From contig DASTMB010000037.1 in NCBI GenBank assembly GCA_035714365.1, positions 95,647-159,646 of the forward strand: DNA of 64,000 nucleotides, read 5' to 3'. Below the pieces are notes generated by a model that ran no database searches, was not told the DNA's origin, and worked only from the letters and a program-made list of their open reading frames with translations. The position numbers and the translations under genes were made by a program. Numbering within the stretch: the stretch's first letter is position 1; the number at the start of each line of letters is the position of its first letter. Shown here piece after piece: positions 27,934 to 36,921 of this stretch. Source of the DNA: Mycobacteriales bacterium (GTDB lineage Bacteria; Actinomycetota; Actinomycetes; BP-191).

Positions 27934-28635
27934 ATGCGTACCTCTGCGCGCGCCACGATCCGGCTCACCACACTCGTCACGGCGTTCGCGGCGCTCGTCG
28001 TCGCCGCCGCGCCGGCGAACGCGGACACCGTCTACTGGATCAGGACCGCCACCTCGCCGCAGACGGGGCAGCCCGTCCGCGGCGGCGGGAGCTGGATCGT
28101 CAACAAGCCGAACGGCTACTACCTCGGCCGGGCCATGCCGAACACGTACTTCAACAGGGCCGCCGGGATGGACAGCTGGCACTACGGCCGGGCGCTCGAC
28201 ACGGTCAACATGTGTGGCTGGGTCATGCCCGACGCCCTCGGCGGCCTCAGCGGCGGCGTCAGCGCGAGCTCGTGCGACGCGAGCACCTCGGTCGGGACGG
28301 CGCGCGAGGCCATGTCGCACCGGCGGACGTTCGGCAAGGACTTCAACGCCGCCGCGCACGACGCGGTGACCGGCTCGTACGCACCGGCGGTGAACGACCC
28401 CAACAACTGCCCGCTCTTCTACAACTACTTCTACGGCACGAACTTCGCCGGTGGCGCGAACACCGGTCACTGGGCGAACCAGGCCCCCGGCAACATGAAG
28501 TCCGGGTACGTGCTGTACCGCTACACGACGCTGGACGGCTGGGCGGTCAACGTCAACGACCCAACCTACGGGTGGGCGTTCACCTTGATCTGGTGCATCA
28601 CGCGGCCCACCGCGCTGTACAACGACAACGACTAA
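27934..28635 (+). CDS. Secreted protein of unknown function
   Basis: The 233-residue product has a long signal peptide (MRTSARATIRLTTLVTAFAA, cleaved after ANA near residue 30). The mature domain is rich in Tyr, Trp and Asn (NKPNGYYLGRAMPNTYFN, CPLFYNYFYGTNF) and has four or five cysteines. No catalytic signature was recognised; an aromatic-rich surface suggests carbohydrate or wall binding. Its TAA overlaps the TAG of the convergent DUF3151 gene. Confidence 0.68.
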   Translation: MRTSARATIRLTTLVTAFAALVVAAAPANADTVYWIRTATSPQTGQPVRGGGSWIVNKPNGYYLGRAMPNTYFNRAAGMDSWHYGRALDTVNMCGWVMPDALGGLSGGVSASSCDASTSVGTAREAMSHRRTFGKDFNAAAHDAVTGSYAPAVNDPNNCPLFYNYFYGTNFAGGANTGHWANQAPGNMKSGYVLYRYTTLDGWAVNVNDPTYGWAFTLIWCITRPTALYNDND

Positions 28636-29039
28636 CGCAACGCGTCGGCGGCGGCGGGGTCGCAGTCGCGGAGGAACGTCGCGCAGCGCTCCGCCTCCGC
28701 CGCCTCGCCGATCGCCCCGGCGGCGCGGCCGAGGGCGTGCAACGACCGGAGGAAGCCGCGGTTCGGCACGTGCGACCACGGCACCGGGCCGTGGCCCTTC
28801 CAGCCGTTGCGGCGCAACGCGTCCAGCCCCCGGTGGTAGCCGACGCGGGCGTAGGCGTACGACGCGACCGCGTCGCCGCCCGCGAACGCCGCGTCCGCCA
28901 GCGCCGCCCACGCCGCGAGGTGCGTGGGGTGCGCGGCCGCGACGGCGGCGGGGTCGTCGCCGCGCGCGAGGGCGGCGTCGGCGTCCGGCGCGTCGTCCGG
29001 GAGCAGCGTCGGGGGCGGGCCGGCCAGCAGGTTCTCCAT
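28632..29039 (-). CDS. DUF3151 family protein
   Basis: A 135-residue protein: NLLAGPPPTLLPDD at the start, then a TPR-like helical core (AAWAALADAAFAGGDAVASY, AYARVGYHRGLDALRRNGWK) and GHGPVPWSHVPNRGFLR. This is the actinobacterial DUF3151 pattern. The function is unknown. The ATG at 29039 diverges from the hydrolase at 29058 with only 18 bases between. Confidence 0.82.
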   Translation of the reverse strand: MENLLAGPPPTLLPDDAPDADAALARGDDPAAVAAAHPTHLAAWAALADAAFAGGDAVASYAYARVGYHRGLDALRRNGWKGHGPVPWSHVPNRGFLRSLHALGRAAGAIGEAAEAERCATFLRDCDPAAADALR

Positions 29040-29057
29040 AGGCGAGATGATGCCCGC

Positions 29058-29919
29058 ATGGACCAGATCGCACGGTACGTCGGCGCCGCCGGCACCCGGC
29101 TGCACGTCGTGGAGCGCGGCGACGGCTTCCCGGTGCTGGTGCTGCACGGCGGGCCGGGGCTCGACCACACGATGTTCGGCGACTACCTGGACCCGCTCAC
29201 CGACCGGTACCGGCTGGTGCTGGTCGACCAGCGCGGGCAGGGCCGCAGCGACCCGGCGCCGCCGGAGACGCTGACGCTGGCGCAGATGGCGGCCGACGTG
29301 AGCGCGCTGGCCGCCGCGCTGGGCTACGACGCGTACGCCGTGCTGGGGCACTCGTTCGGCGCGTTCGTGGCGTTGCAGCACGCGGTCGACTTCTCCGGCG
29401 AGCCCGCGGGCACCGGTCGTGTCGAGCGGGCTGCCGAGCGTGCGGTACATGGACGACCTGACCGAACGGCTCGCGGCGTTCGAGCCGGAGGACCTGCGGG
29501 CGCAGGTCCAGCGCTCGTGGGAGCGGGAGGCGGAGGTCGAGACGCCGGAGGCGTTGAAGCAGCTCCTGGACGACCAGATGCCGTGGCACTTCGCCGACCC
29601 GCGAGACCCGCGGATCGCCGACTACAACGCCCGCACCGCCGGCATGGTCGGCTCCCCGGACGTGATCCGGCACTTCGCGGCGGCCGGGTACGGCGGCATC
29701 GAGGTCGAGGACCGGCTGGCGTCGGTGACCCACCCGGTGCTCGCGGTGACCGGCCGGTACGACCGGACCTGCCCGGTCGAGGCGGCCGAGGTCATCGCGC
29801 ACGGCGTCCCCGGCGCCGAGCTGGCGATCTTCGAGCACAGCGGGCACATGACGTTCGTGGAGGAGCAGGGCGCATACCTGGAGACGGTCCGGGCGTTCCT
29901 GGACCGGGTCCGGCGCTAG
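29058..29919 (+). pseudogene. Alpha/beta hydrolase (proline iminopeptidase-like), one-base frameshift
   Basis: The first frame gives MDQIARYVGAAGTRLHVVER with the oxyanion motif VLHGGPGLDHTMF and nucleophile elbow GHSFG, up to VDFSGEPAGTG near 29413. The protein then continues one frame over as VVSSGLPSVRYMDDL to 29919, with the acid in TGRYDRTCPVE and the His in HSGHMTF. Removing one G from ACCGGTCG at about 29410-29417 rejoins them into a normal ~286-residue hydrolase with a complete triad. Either a recent inactivation or a sequencing/assembly error. Confidence 0.75.
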
Positions 29920-31919
29920 CCCACCGCCTCGCGGAGCTTGGCGAACAGCCAGGGGCGGATCAGCCGCGCGCCGCCCGCGCTGATGTGCACGCCGTCGTAG
30001 CGGACGAGCGTGCCGTTGATCCGCTTGGTGAACGTGCCCTCCGGCGCGAGGGCGGAGTTCAGCTCGACGACGCGGACGCCCGGGTGGCGGGCCGCGACGC
30101 CGCGGAGGAGCTCGTTGAACCGGTCGACGCGCGCGGGGTCGTCCTCGGGGAACCGGCCGCCGTCGGGGCGCTCGCCGCGCTTGTAGTACGGCGCGGTGAG
30201 CAGCGCGACGCGCGTGCCGCCGGCGGACAGGACGGTCACCGCGCGGTCGAGGCGCGCGGTGACGTAGGCGTCGTACGCGGGCTGGCCGAGGTGCATCCAC
30301 TGGCCGTCGTGCTTGCGGTCCATGCACTCCCAGCGGCCGGTGAGCACCGCGACGAGCGCGGGCCGCTGGCGGCGGACGGCGGCGGCCCAGGTCGCCTCCC
30401 AGCCGGCGCACTGCGGGAGGTCGTCGTACTGGCCGCCGAAGTACCGGTACGGCCCGCCGGTGGTGAGGCCGCAGCCGAGGATGCCCTCGTTGACGACGTC
30501 GATGCCGTCGCCGTCGGTGAGGCCGGCGGCGAGCGTCTGCGCCACCGAGTCGCCGATGAACATCACCCGCGCCGGGCCGCCGGGGCGGGCCGCGGGCGCG
30601 GCGGGCGCCCCGGGTGCCGCCGTCCGCGCGGCGCCGGGCGCGGCGGTGCCGCGAGGCGCGACAGGCGGGGCGGCCGAGGGCTCCGCGCCGCGCGCGTCGG
30701 CGACCTCGGCCGCGGCGAGCGAGGTGGAGCCGTGCGGGGAGGTACGGACCCACGCGAGCGACCCGGCGACCAGCAGCACGGCGCCGCCCGCGAGCGCCAC
30801 GCGGCGCGCGAGCCCGGGCGTGCGCGGCGACCAGGTGCGCGCGGGGACCTCCACGAACGACCACGATAGGGCGGTGAGGCCCGCCGTCAGGGCAACTCGC
30901 AGCAGAAGGAGCAACGCGCCGCCGACGTGCGCCCGCCCGGCCGTGACCAGCAGGAACACCGGCCAGTGCCACAGGTAGACGCCGTACGACACCTGGCCGA
31001 CGCGGCGCAACGGCGCCCACGCCAGCGCCCGCGCCAGCGGCCCGGCCGGTACGGCGACGACGGACGCGATGACGGCCGCGGTCGCGACGGCCGCGACGAG
31101 GAAGCCGCCGCGGTACAGCCCGGGCGTGCTGCCGGTGGCGGCGTGCCAGAGCCAGAGGCTGACGCCGGCGCCGAGGACGCCGGAGGCGGAGAGGTACGCG
31201 CGCCGCCGCGCGCGGCGGGCCGCGTCGGCCGCGGGCCGCGCCAGCAGGACGACCGCGAGCGCGGAGCCGACGAACAGCGCCTGGATGCGGGTGTCGGTGC
31301 CGTAGTAGGCGCGGGAGGGGTCGACGTAGGGGCTGAACGACGCCGCCATCGCCCACGCGGACATCAGCGCGCCCGCGCCCGCCGTGGCGAGCACGGCGCC
31401 GCGGGAGCGGCGGCAGACGCCGAGCACGAGCAGCGGCCAGAGCAGGTAGAACTGCCCCTCGACCGCGAGCGACCAGGCGTGCTTGAACGCCGACGGCTCG
31501 CCGAACGACCCGAAGTAGCCGCCGCCGGTGAGCACGAACCGCCAGTTGGCGAGGTAGGCGAGGCTCGCGAGCGCGTCGCGGGGCGAGGCGTTGAGCGGCA
31601 GGACGGCGCCGGCGAGCAGCGCGACGAACGTCAGCGCCAGCAGGGCGGGCACCAGGCGGCGGGCGCGGCGTTCCCAGAACGAGCGGAGCTCCGCGCGCAG
31701 GCCGTCGCCCGGCGGCGCCGACAGCAGGATCGTGGTGATGAGGTAGCCGCTCAGCACGAAGAACGCGTCGACGCCGAGGAAGCCGCCCGGCAGCCAGGAG
31801 ACGCCGCCGTGGAACAGCAGCACCGCGACGACGGCGAGGCCGCGGAGGCCGTCCAGGCCCGGGACGTACGCGAGCCGCGGGGGGCGTCCCCGCGTGCGCG
31901 TGCTGGTCCCGGCGGTCAT
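29916..31919 (-). CDS. Acyltransferase-3 / SGNH fusion, cell-envelope O-acetyltransferase
   Basis: The 667-residue protein has an OafA-type acyltransferase_3 membrane domain (about residues 18-375, some ten spans). It begins YVPGLDGLRGLAVVAVLLFH, with FFVLSGYLIT and HAWSLAVEGQFYLLWP. A Pro/Ala linker leads to a C-terminal SGNH esterase-like domain with FIGDSVAQ (Ser) and DGVHIS (Asp-His). Such fusions O-acetylate envelope polysaccharides. The ATG at 31919 gives the normal start. Its stop overlaps the hydrolase stop on the other strand (CTAG). Confidence 0.88.
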   Translation of the reverse strand: MTAGTSTRTRGRPPRLAYVPGLDGLRGLAVVAVLLFHGGVSWLPGGFLGVDAFFVLSGYLITTILLSAPPGDGLRAELRSFWERRARRLVPALLALTFVALLAGAVLPLNASPRDALASLAYLANWRFVLTGGGYFGSFGEPSAFKHAWSLAVEGQFYLLWPLLVLGVCRRSRGAVLATAGAGALMSAWAMAASFSPYVDPSRAYYGTDTRIQALFVGSALAVVLLARPAADAARRARRRAYLSASGVLGAGVSLWLWHAATGSTPGLYRGGFLVAAVATAAVIASVVAVPAGPLARALAWAPLRRVGQVSYGVYLWHWPVFLLVTAGRAHVGGALLLLLRVALTAGLTALSWSFVEVPARTWSPRTPGLARRVALAGGAVLLVAGSLAWVRTSPHGSTSLAAAEVADARGAEPSAAPPVAPRGTAAPGAARTAAPGAPAAPAARPGGPARVMFIGDSVAQTLAAGLTDGDGIDVVNEGILGCGLTTGGPYRYFGGQYDDLPQCAGWEATWAAAVRRQRPALVAVLTGRWECMDRKHDGQWMHLGQPAYDAYVTARLDRAVTVLSAGGTRVALLTAPYYKRGERPDGGRFPEDDPARVDRFNELLRGVAARHPGVRVVELNSALAPEGTFTKRINGTLVRYDGVHISAGGARLIRPWLFAKLREAVG

Positions 31920-31969
31920 GCGGAGAACGGTACGGGACGGGTGCGACAAATCCTGCGAGTCGGCGGGTT

Positions 31970-32746
31970 CTACCGGCGTGGAGTGAGCGGCCGGAGCCGG
32001 TGCGCCTCGTCGAACAGCGACCCGCCGGCCAGCCGGGCCGACACCAGCCCGGCGATGGTGACCGCGCCGAGCCACATGTACTGCACGACCACCTGGTAGC
32101 GGATCGCGGTGAGCGGCGAGACGCCCGCGATGATCAGGCCGGTCATCGTGCCGGGCAGCGCGATCAGGCCGACGACCTTGGTCTGGTCCAGGCCGGGCGA
32201 GAGCGCGGCGCGCAGCGCGAGCCGCCGGTACGGCGCGAACGCCGCCCGCCCCGGCAGCCCGAGCACCAGCCGCGCCTCGACTGCCGCGCGGCTCGCCGCC
32301 GCCTCGTCGCGGACGCGGGTGAGCACGATCGTGGCGCCCTGCATCGCGGCGCTGACGACCATGCCGCCGATGGGCACGACGACGCGCGGCGAGCTGGACA
32401 GCACCCGCGCGCCGACGAGCAGGCCGAGCGTCGCGGCGGCGGCGCAGCCGATGCCGGCGGTGGCGGCGCGGACCGCGCCGGGGAGGCCGTCGGCGCGGCG
32501 GCCGGCCGTGCGCCCGGCGAGCAGCACCATGCCGCCGACCCAGCCCAGCGAGCCGGGGATGCCGGCGTGCTCGAACAGCAGCCGCAGCACGAACCCCACC
32601 GCCACGAGCTGCGCGAACGCTCGCACCGCCGCCTCGACCACGTCCCGGCCGAGCCCGAGCCGCTGGCGGACGACGACGGCGCCGGTCAGCGCGACGAGCA
32701 GCGTCGCCAGGCCGACGCCCCACCACGGCGGGACGGGGACGGTCAC
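31970..32746 (-). CDS. FetB-like ABC transporter permease
   Basis: A 258-residue polytopic protein of the UPF0014/FetB family: RAFAQLVAVGFVLRLLFEHA, GATIVLTRVRDE, LPGTMTGLIIAGVSPLTAIR and YQVVVQYMWLGA. FetAB in E. coli exports iron. The GTG at 32746 overlaps the stop of the ATP-binding gene (GTGA), so the pair is coupled. The transported substrate here is inferred only. Confidence 0.82.
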   Translation of the reverse strand: MTVPVPPWWGVGLATLLVALTGAVVVRQRLGLGRDVVEAAVRAFAQLVAVGFVLRLLFEHAGIPGSLGWVGGMVLLAGRTAGRRADGLPGAVRAATAGIGCAAAATLGLLVGARVLSSSPRVVVPIGGMVVSAAMQGATIVLTRVRDEAAASRAAVEARLVLGLPGRAAFAPYRRLALRAALSPGLDQTKVVGLIALPGTMTGLIIAGVSPLTAIRYQVVVQYMWLGAVTIAGLVSARLAGGSLFDEAHRLRPLTPRR

Positions 32747-33462
32747 GAGACGCCCCGCAGGTACGCGGCGGCGACGGGGTCGGCGGCGTTGCCGAAGACG
32801 TCGGCGGCCGGGCCGGCGGCGACGACGCGGCCCTCCGCGACGACGACGAGGTCGTCGGCGAGGCGGCGCGCCTGCGCGAGGTCGTGCGACACCATGACGA
32901 CGGTGAGGCCGTCCGCGGTGAGGGAGCGGGCGACGTTCTCGACGACGTTCGCGGCGAACGGGTCGAGCGCCGACGTGGCCTCGTCCAGCAGCAGCACCTC
33001 CGGGCCGACGGCGAGCGCGCGGGCGAGGCAGACGCGCTGCGCCTCGCCGCCGGACAGCTCCTCCGCGTCGCGCCGCACGAACGCCTCCGGCAGCCCGACC
33101 GTGGCCAGCAACGCCGTCGCCGCGTCCTCGGCGAGCGCCGGCGCGCCCGCGCGCAGGTTGTCGAGGACGGTGCCGGGGAACGGCGTCGGCCGCTGCATGA
33201 GCAGCCCGACGCGGCGGCGCAGCGCGAGCACGTCGTAGGTGGGCAGCGCCCGGCCGTGGAAGCGGACCTCGCCGGCGCTCGGCTCCTCCATCCGGTCGAG
33301 CAGCCGCAGCAGCGTCGACTTGCCGGCGCCGGACGGCCCGACGACGACCGTCACCCGCGCCGGCCAGACCGCGAACGACACGTCGCTCAACGGGTGCACG
33401 TGGTCGTCGCCGCTCCCGCGCGTCACCTCGACGCCGTCGAGGACGAACACCGGCTCCGGCAC
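32743..33462 (-). CDS. FetA-like ABC transporter ATP-binding protein
   Basis: The 239-residue ATPase has Walker A GPSGAGKSTLL, a Q-loop in LLMQRPTPFPG, signature ELSGGEAQRVCLARAL, Walker B VLLLDEATSALD and the switch His in MVSHDL. It is coupled to the FetB-like permease, so a small two-protein exporter is likely. Start is GTG at 33462 or GTG at 33450; neither has a convincing Shine-Dalgarno. Confidence 0.85.
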   Translation of the reverse strand: MPEPVFVLDGVEVTRGSGDDHVHPLSDVSFAVWPARVTVVVGPSGAGKSTLLRLLDRMEEPSAGEVRFHGRALPTYDVLALRRRVGLLMQRPTPFPGTVLDNLRAGAPALAEDAATALLATVGLPEAFVRRDAEELSGGEAQRVCLARALAVGPEVLLLDEATSALDPFAANVVENVARSLTADGLTVVMVSHDLAQARRLADDLVVVAEGRVVAAGPAADVFGNAADPVAAAYLRGVS

Positions 33463-33480
33463 GTCGTAGACGATAGGCCG

Positions 33481-34305
33481 ATGCTCTCCCCCGACGACCT
33501 GGCGGCGATGCAGTCGATCGTGTCCGCGCGGTGGCGGGCCGACGGCCCGCTGGTCGACGTGCACGTCGGCGACCTGGCGTGGGGCGCCAACCCGGTGACG
33601 GGGCGCGACGCGCTGGGGGCGACGTTCGACGGCGACGCGTTCGCGTTCCGCGGCGGTGACGAGTGGTACCTGGGCGCGCTGCCGGGGGCGCCGTACGACC
33701 GGCTGGTCGCGGTGGCCGCCGAGGCTGGTGCCGTCGTCACCGCGCTGGACGGCGAGCCGGACAAGGCTGCGGCGCTGGCACGGGCGGGCTTCGCGGTGGA
33801 CGGGTCGCGGTGGCACTGGCACCTCGTGCACGACCTGCGCGACCTGCCGCCGGTGCCGTTGCCCGTCGTGTCGGGCGCGACCGACCCGGACGCGCGGGTC
33901 GCGCTGCACCGCGCGGCGTGGGAGCCGTCGCGGTTCACCCGCGAGACGTACGATGGGGTGGTCACGACGCCGCCGTACCGGCCCGACCTCGACGTCGTCG
34001 TGACGGCGCCGGACGGCGAGTGGGCGGCGTACGCGCTCGGCTGGCTGGACGAGGCGTCCGCCTCCGGCGAGCTCGAACCCGTCGGCACCGCACCGGCGTT
34101 CCGGCGCCGCGGCTACGGCGCCGCCGCCTGCGTCGCGACGCTGCACCGGATGCGCGACCTCGGCGCCCGCACCGCCGTCGTCTACGCCGTCTCCGACCCC
34201 GCCAACCAGGGCCCGCGGGCGCTGTACGAGTCCATCGGCTTCCGCGTCCGGGGCCGCCACCTCCGCCACCTGCCGCCGACACGGCAGAATGCCGCAACGC
34301 GCTAA
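33481..34305 (+). CDS. GNAT family N-acetyltransferase
   Basis: The 274-residue product has its acetyl-CoA-binding motif near the C-terminus: ELEPVGTAPAFRRRGYGAAA, then VYAVSDPANQGPRALYESIG. The N-terminal half is a degenerate second GNAT-like domain. The substrate is unknown. It begins 18 bases from the divergent ABC ATPase start and is followed by the propeller gene 13 bases later on the same strand. Confidence 0.82.
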   Translation: MLSPDDLAAMQSIVSARWRADGPLVDVHVGDLAWGANPVTGRDALGATFDGDAFAFRGGDEWYLGALPGAPYDRLVAVAAEAGAVVTALDGEPDKAAALARAGFAVDGSRWHWHLVHDLRDLPPVPLPVVSGATDPDARVALHRAAWEPSRFTRETYDGVVTTPPYRPDLDVVVTAPDGEWAAYALGWLDEASASGELEPVGTAPAFRRRGYGAAACVATLHRMRDLGARTAVVYAVSDPANQGPRALYESIGFRVRGRHLRHLPPTRQNAATR

Positions 34306-34318
34306 GGAGGCGGTCCGC

Positions 34319-35224
34319 ATGAGCTTCGTGGTGGCGACCGACGACGGGTTGTTCTTCGTGCTGGAGGACGGGACGACGCGGCGGCTGGTGGAGGGCGCGT
34401 TCCGGCACGCCGTCGCCGCCGACGACGGCGTCGTCGCGCTCGCGGCCGACGGGACGTTGTGGAACGTCGACGAGGACGGCGGCGTCGCCGAGTTCGAGGA
34501 GCTGCCGCCGACGAAGGGCGCGCCCACCTGCGTGCTCGTCAACGGCGCCGACGTCTGGGCCGGCACCGCCGGCGCCCACCTGCTGCTCGTGCGGGAGGGG
34601 GAGCTGACGCCGGTGCGGGCGTTCGAGGAGGTCGAGGGCCGCGACCGCTGGAGCACGCCGTGGGGCGGGCCGCCGGAGGTGCGTTCGCTCGACGTGGACG
34701 AGGACGACACGCTCTACGCGAGCATCCACGTCGGCGGCATGGTCCGGTCGTTCGACGCCGGCGACACCTGGCTGCCGTGCGGCGAGATCGAGTGGGACGT
34801 CCACCAGGTGCTGACCGTGCCGGACTACGCCGAGACGGTCGTCGCCGCGTGCGGCACCGGCATGGCGCTGTCGACCGACAGCGGCGAGACGTGGGAGGTC
34901 GAGTCGCGCGGGCTGCACGCGACGTACAGCCGCGCCGTCGCCATCGCCGGCGACTTCGTGCTGCTCGGCGCGTCGTCGGGGCCGGACGGCGCGGAGGCGG
35001 CGCTGTACCGCCGCCGCCTCGAGGACTCGGTGTTCGACCGCTGCCGCACCGGGCTGCCGGAGTGGTTCGCCGGCAACGTCGACACGCACTGCCTCGCCGC
35101 GTGGGACGAGCAGGTCGTGGTGGCGGCGCCGGGCGGCTCGTTGTTCGTGAGCAACGACACCGGCCTGCGCTGGCACGAGCTCGCGACGAACCTCGCCGAG
35201 CCCCGCGCGGTGGCGATCCTCTAG
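34319..35224 (+). CDS. BNR/Asp-box beta-propeller protein
   Basis: A 301-residue cytoplasmic protein without a signal peptide, made of repeated beta blades. Asp-boxes are seen as STDSGETWEV and SNDTGLRWHE, with a looser SFDAGDTWLP. A good AAGGAGG Shine-Dalgarno (34304-34310) precedes the ATG at 34319. The role is unknown; propellers of this kind often act as protein or ligand scaffolds. Its stop overlaps the dodecin stop (CTAG). Confidence 0.75.
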   Translation: MSFVVATDDGLFFVLEDGTTRRLVEGAFRHAVAADDGVVALAADGTLWNVDEDGGVAEFEELPPTKGAPTCVLVNGADVWAGTAGAHLLLVREGELTPVRAFEEVEGRDRWSTPWGGPPEVRSLDVDEDDTLYASIHVGGMVRSFDAGDTWLPCGEIEWDVHQVLTVPDYAETVVAACGTGMALSTDSGETWEVESRGLHATYSRAVAIAGDFVLLGASSGPDGAEAALYRRRLEDSVFDRCRTGLPEWFAGNVDTHCLAAWDEQVVVAAPGGSLFVSNDTGLRWHELATNLAEPRAVAIL

Positions 35225-35427
35225 CGGTCCTCCAGCCGGAACCGGATCCGCACGGTCGCCTGGTACTCGTAGATCACGTTGTCGCGCACGACGGCGGTCT
35301 GGTCGAGGATCTCCATCCCCTCGATGCCCCGCAACGTCTTGGCAGCCTCCGCCAGCGCGCGGTTCGCCGCGTCGGTCCAGTCCGTCGGGCTCACGCCGAC
35401 CAGCTCGATCGTCTTGATGACGGCCAC
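35221..35427 (-). CDS. Dodecin family flavin-binding protein
   Basis: A 68-residue protein (VAVIKTIELVGVSPTDWTDA, then VIYEYQATVRIRFRLEDR) matching dodecins, small beta-alpha-beta proteins that assemble as hollow dodecamers storing FMN, riboflavin or CoA. The Trp in TDWTDA corresponds to a conserved ligand-site region. GTG start at 35427 with GAGAGGGA upstream. Confidence 0.92.
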   Translation of the reverse strand: MAVIKTIELVGVSPTDWTDAANRALAEAAKTLRGIEGMEILDQTAVVRDNVIYEYQATVRIRFRLEDR

Positions 35428-35701
35428 GATGGGTCCCTCTCTCGCCGAGTTCGTCGTGCCGACGCTATCGCGGCACTCGAGGGAGGGCGGTCCGAGCGCC
35501 CGGCACCCTGTCCGGTACGCGAAGTCCGACCCTTGACGGCGATGAGACCCGTTTGTACGGTGCGTCCCGTTTCGCACAGGTGATCAGCGGGGGATTCCAG
35601 GAAGCGTTTCCGTCTTGGCTCGCCCGTGACGCGAGCCGTGCACGTGGCGGGCGCGGCACGTCGGTGGCCAGTTCGGAGACTCACTCTTCGAAAGGCGCGC
35701 C

Positions 35702-36565
35702 ATGCGACTCCGGCACCGGCTGCTCGTCCTGCCCAGCGCGGTCGCGCTCACGTTCGCCGGCCTGGCCGCGACCGTTCCCGGCCACGCGCTCGCGGGCAGT
35801 GGTGCCTCGCAGAACTGCGCGAACGACGGCAACGACGTCCCGATCCTCACCGCCCCCGTCACGCTCGGCATCGAGGCGGGGGCGCTCACCAGTCACGCGC
35901 TGCCGACGAACGTCATGGTCTGCTTCTCGACCAGCAGCTGGGGCTACCCCGGCTCCGAGCTCACAGGCGGGGCGGTCGCGGCGTACGTCGGACTGCCCGG
36001 CACGACGGCGTACGGCACCGACTGCGGCTGGGACGGCAACAGCGGCCAGATCGTCACCGTGGCCTGCGGAACCCGGGTCAGCCCGGCCGCGGCGTTCACT
36101 CCCGGCGCCGGCGGCGGTGGCACGCTGACCGTCTCGGTGCCGCTCGCGTTCTGCCTGGGCACCAGCCTCACCGGGCCGTCCGTCTGCGGCTCCGGCGCGC
36201 CCACCGTCGGCGCGACCGGCGTCGTGGTGGGGACGTTCGGCGTCACCGGCCCGCCGCCCGGCTACTCCACCGGCATCGGGCTCACGCTGACCGGTCTGAC
36301 CGTCGTCGTCGGCGGCGTCACGCTGCCGCTGAACGACGCCACCACGCAGGCCGGCGCCAACCCGAACGTCGTCGGCGCGAACACCGGCGCGGGCCTGCCG
36401 TTCTGCGCGCCCCTGGCGGGCTGCTTCACGCTGCCACTGTCGGCGTGGGTCGGCACGCAGCCGATCTCGGCCGCCGGGCTCGTCGTCGCCGGGATCCCGG
36501 TGCCGCTGCCCGCGATCGCGAGCCAGTGCCTGTCGTTCGGGATGACCTGCCCGGCGCCGTACTAG
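35702..36565 (+). CDS. Secreted Gly/Thr/Val-rich protein
   Basis: The 287-residue product has a signal peptide (RLRHRLLVLPSAVALTFAGL, cleavage near ALA at residue 31). The mature chain is rich in Gly, Thr, Val and Pro, with several cysteine pairs (NCANDG, FCAPLAGCF) and repeated strands such as LTLTGLTVVVGGVTLPL. It looks like an extracellular all-beta surface protein. The 274 bases upstream hold its promoter; I see no other structure there. Confidence 0.65.
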   Translation: MRLRHRLLVLPSAVALTFAGLAATVPGHALAGSGASQNCANDGNDVPILTAPVTLGIEAGALTSHALPTNVMVCFSTSSWGYPGSELTGGAVAAYVGLPGTTAYGTDCGWDGNSGQIVTVACGTRVSPAAAFTPGAGGGGTLTVSVPLAFCLGTSLTGPSVCGSGAPTVGATGVVVGTFGVTGPPPGYSTGIGLTLTGLTVVVGGVTLPLNDATTQAGANPNVVGANTGAGLPFCAPLAGCFTLPLSAWVGTQPISAAGLVVAGIPVPLPAIASQCLSFGMTCPAPY

Positions 36566-36572
36566 CCGTCGG

Positions 36573-36746
36573 CTAGGACGCCTGGGCGAGAGCGGCGGCG
36601 GCGGAGTCGGCGGCGCGGCGCAACGGCGCGAGCACGGCGTCGCGCGTCTCGGCCGGCGCCACCTCCGGAAGAAGCCGCGCCACCTCGCTGTACCCGGCGA
36701 GCAGCTCGGCGACGGCGCCGCGGAGGGCGGCCACGGTGTCGGTCAT
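36573..36746 (-). CDS. Small helical hypothetical protein
   Basis: A 57-residue protein (MTDTVAALRGAVAELLAGYS) that is Ala/Leu-rich and predicted to be helical, ending in a long alanine run. AGGAG lies about 10 bases before the ATG at 36746, which is why I prefer it to the in-frame ATG at 36800. The function is unknown. The 175 bases upstream hold only short imperfect repeats. Confidence 0.55.
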   Translation of the reverse strand: MTDTVAALRGAVAELLAGYSEVARLLPEVAPAETRDAVLAPLRRAADSAAAALAQAS

Positions 36747-36921
36747 GGGGGAAGCTCCTGTCGTCCGTCGGCACGCGTCCTGCCGCCTGCCACTTCTCAA
36801 CGGACACAGTCGGCATCCCCGTCGCCCTCGGTACGGGACAAACCGGATTTCACTCGGATGCCGAGGTTTGGGCCGCGCCCGGCAGGCGCGCGTTGCGCCG
36901 TTCGGGTGATCAAGAGCCCCG

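Noticed and set aside
27309..30869. Plus-strand open frame of 1186 codons
   Set aside because: Contains the real first half of the hydrolase (from 29058), but otherwise reads through purA antisense, two other genes and the acyltransferase antisense. GC-driven read-through.
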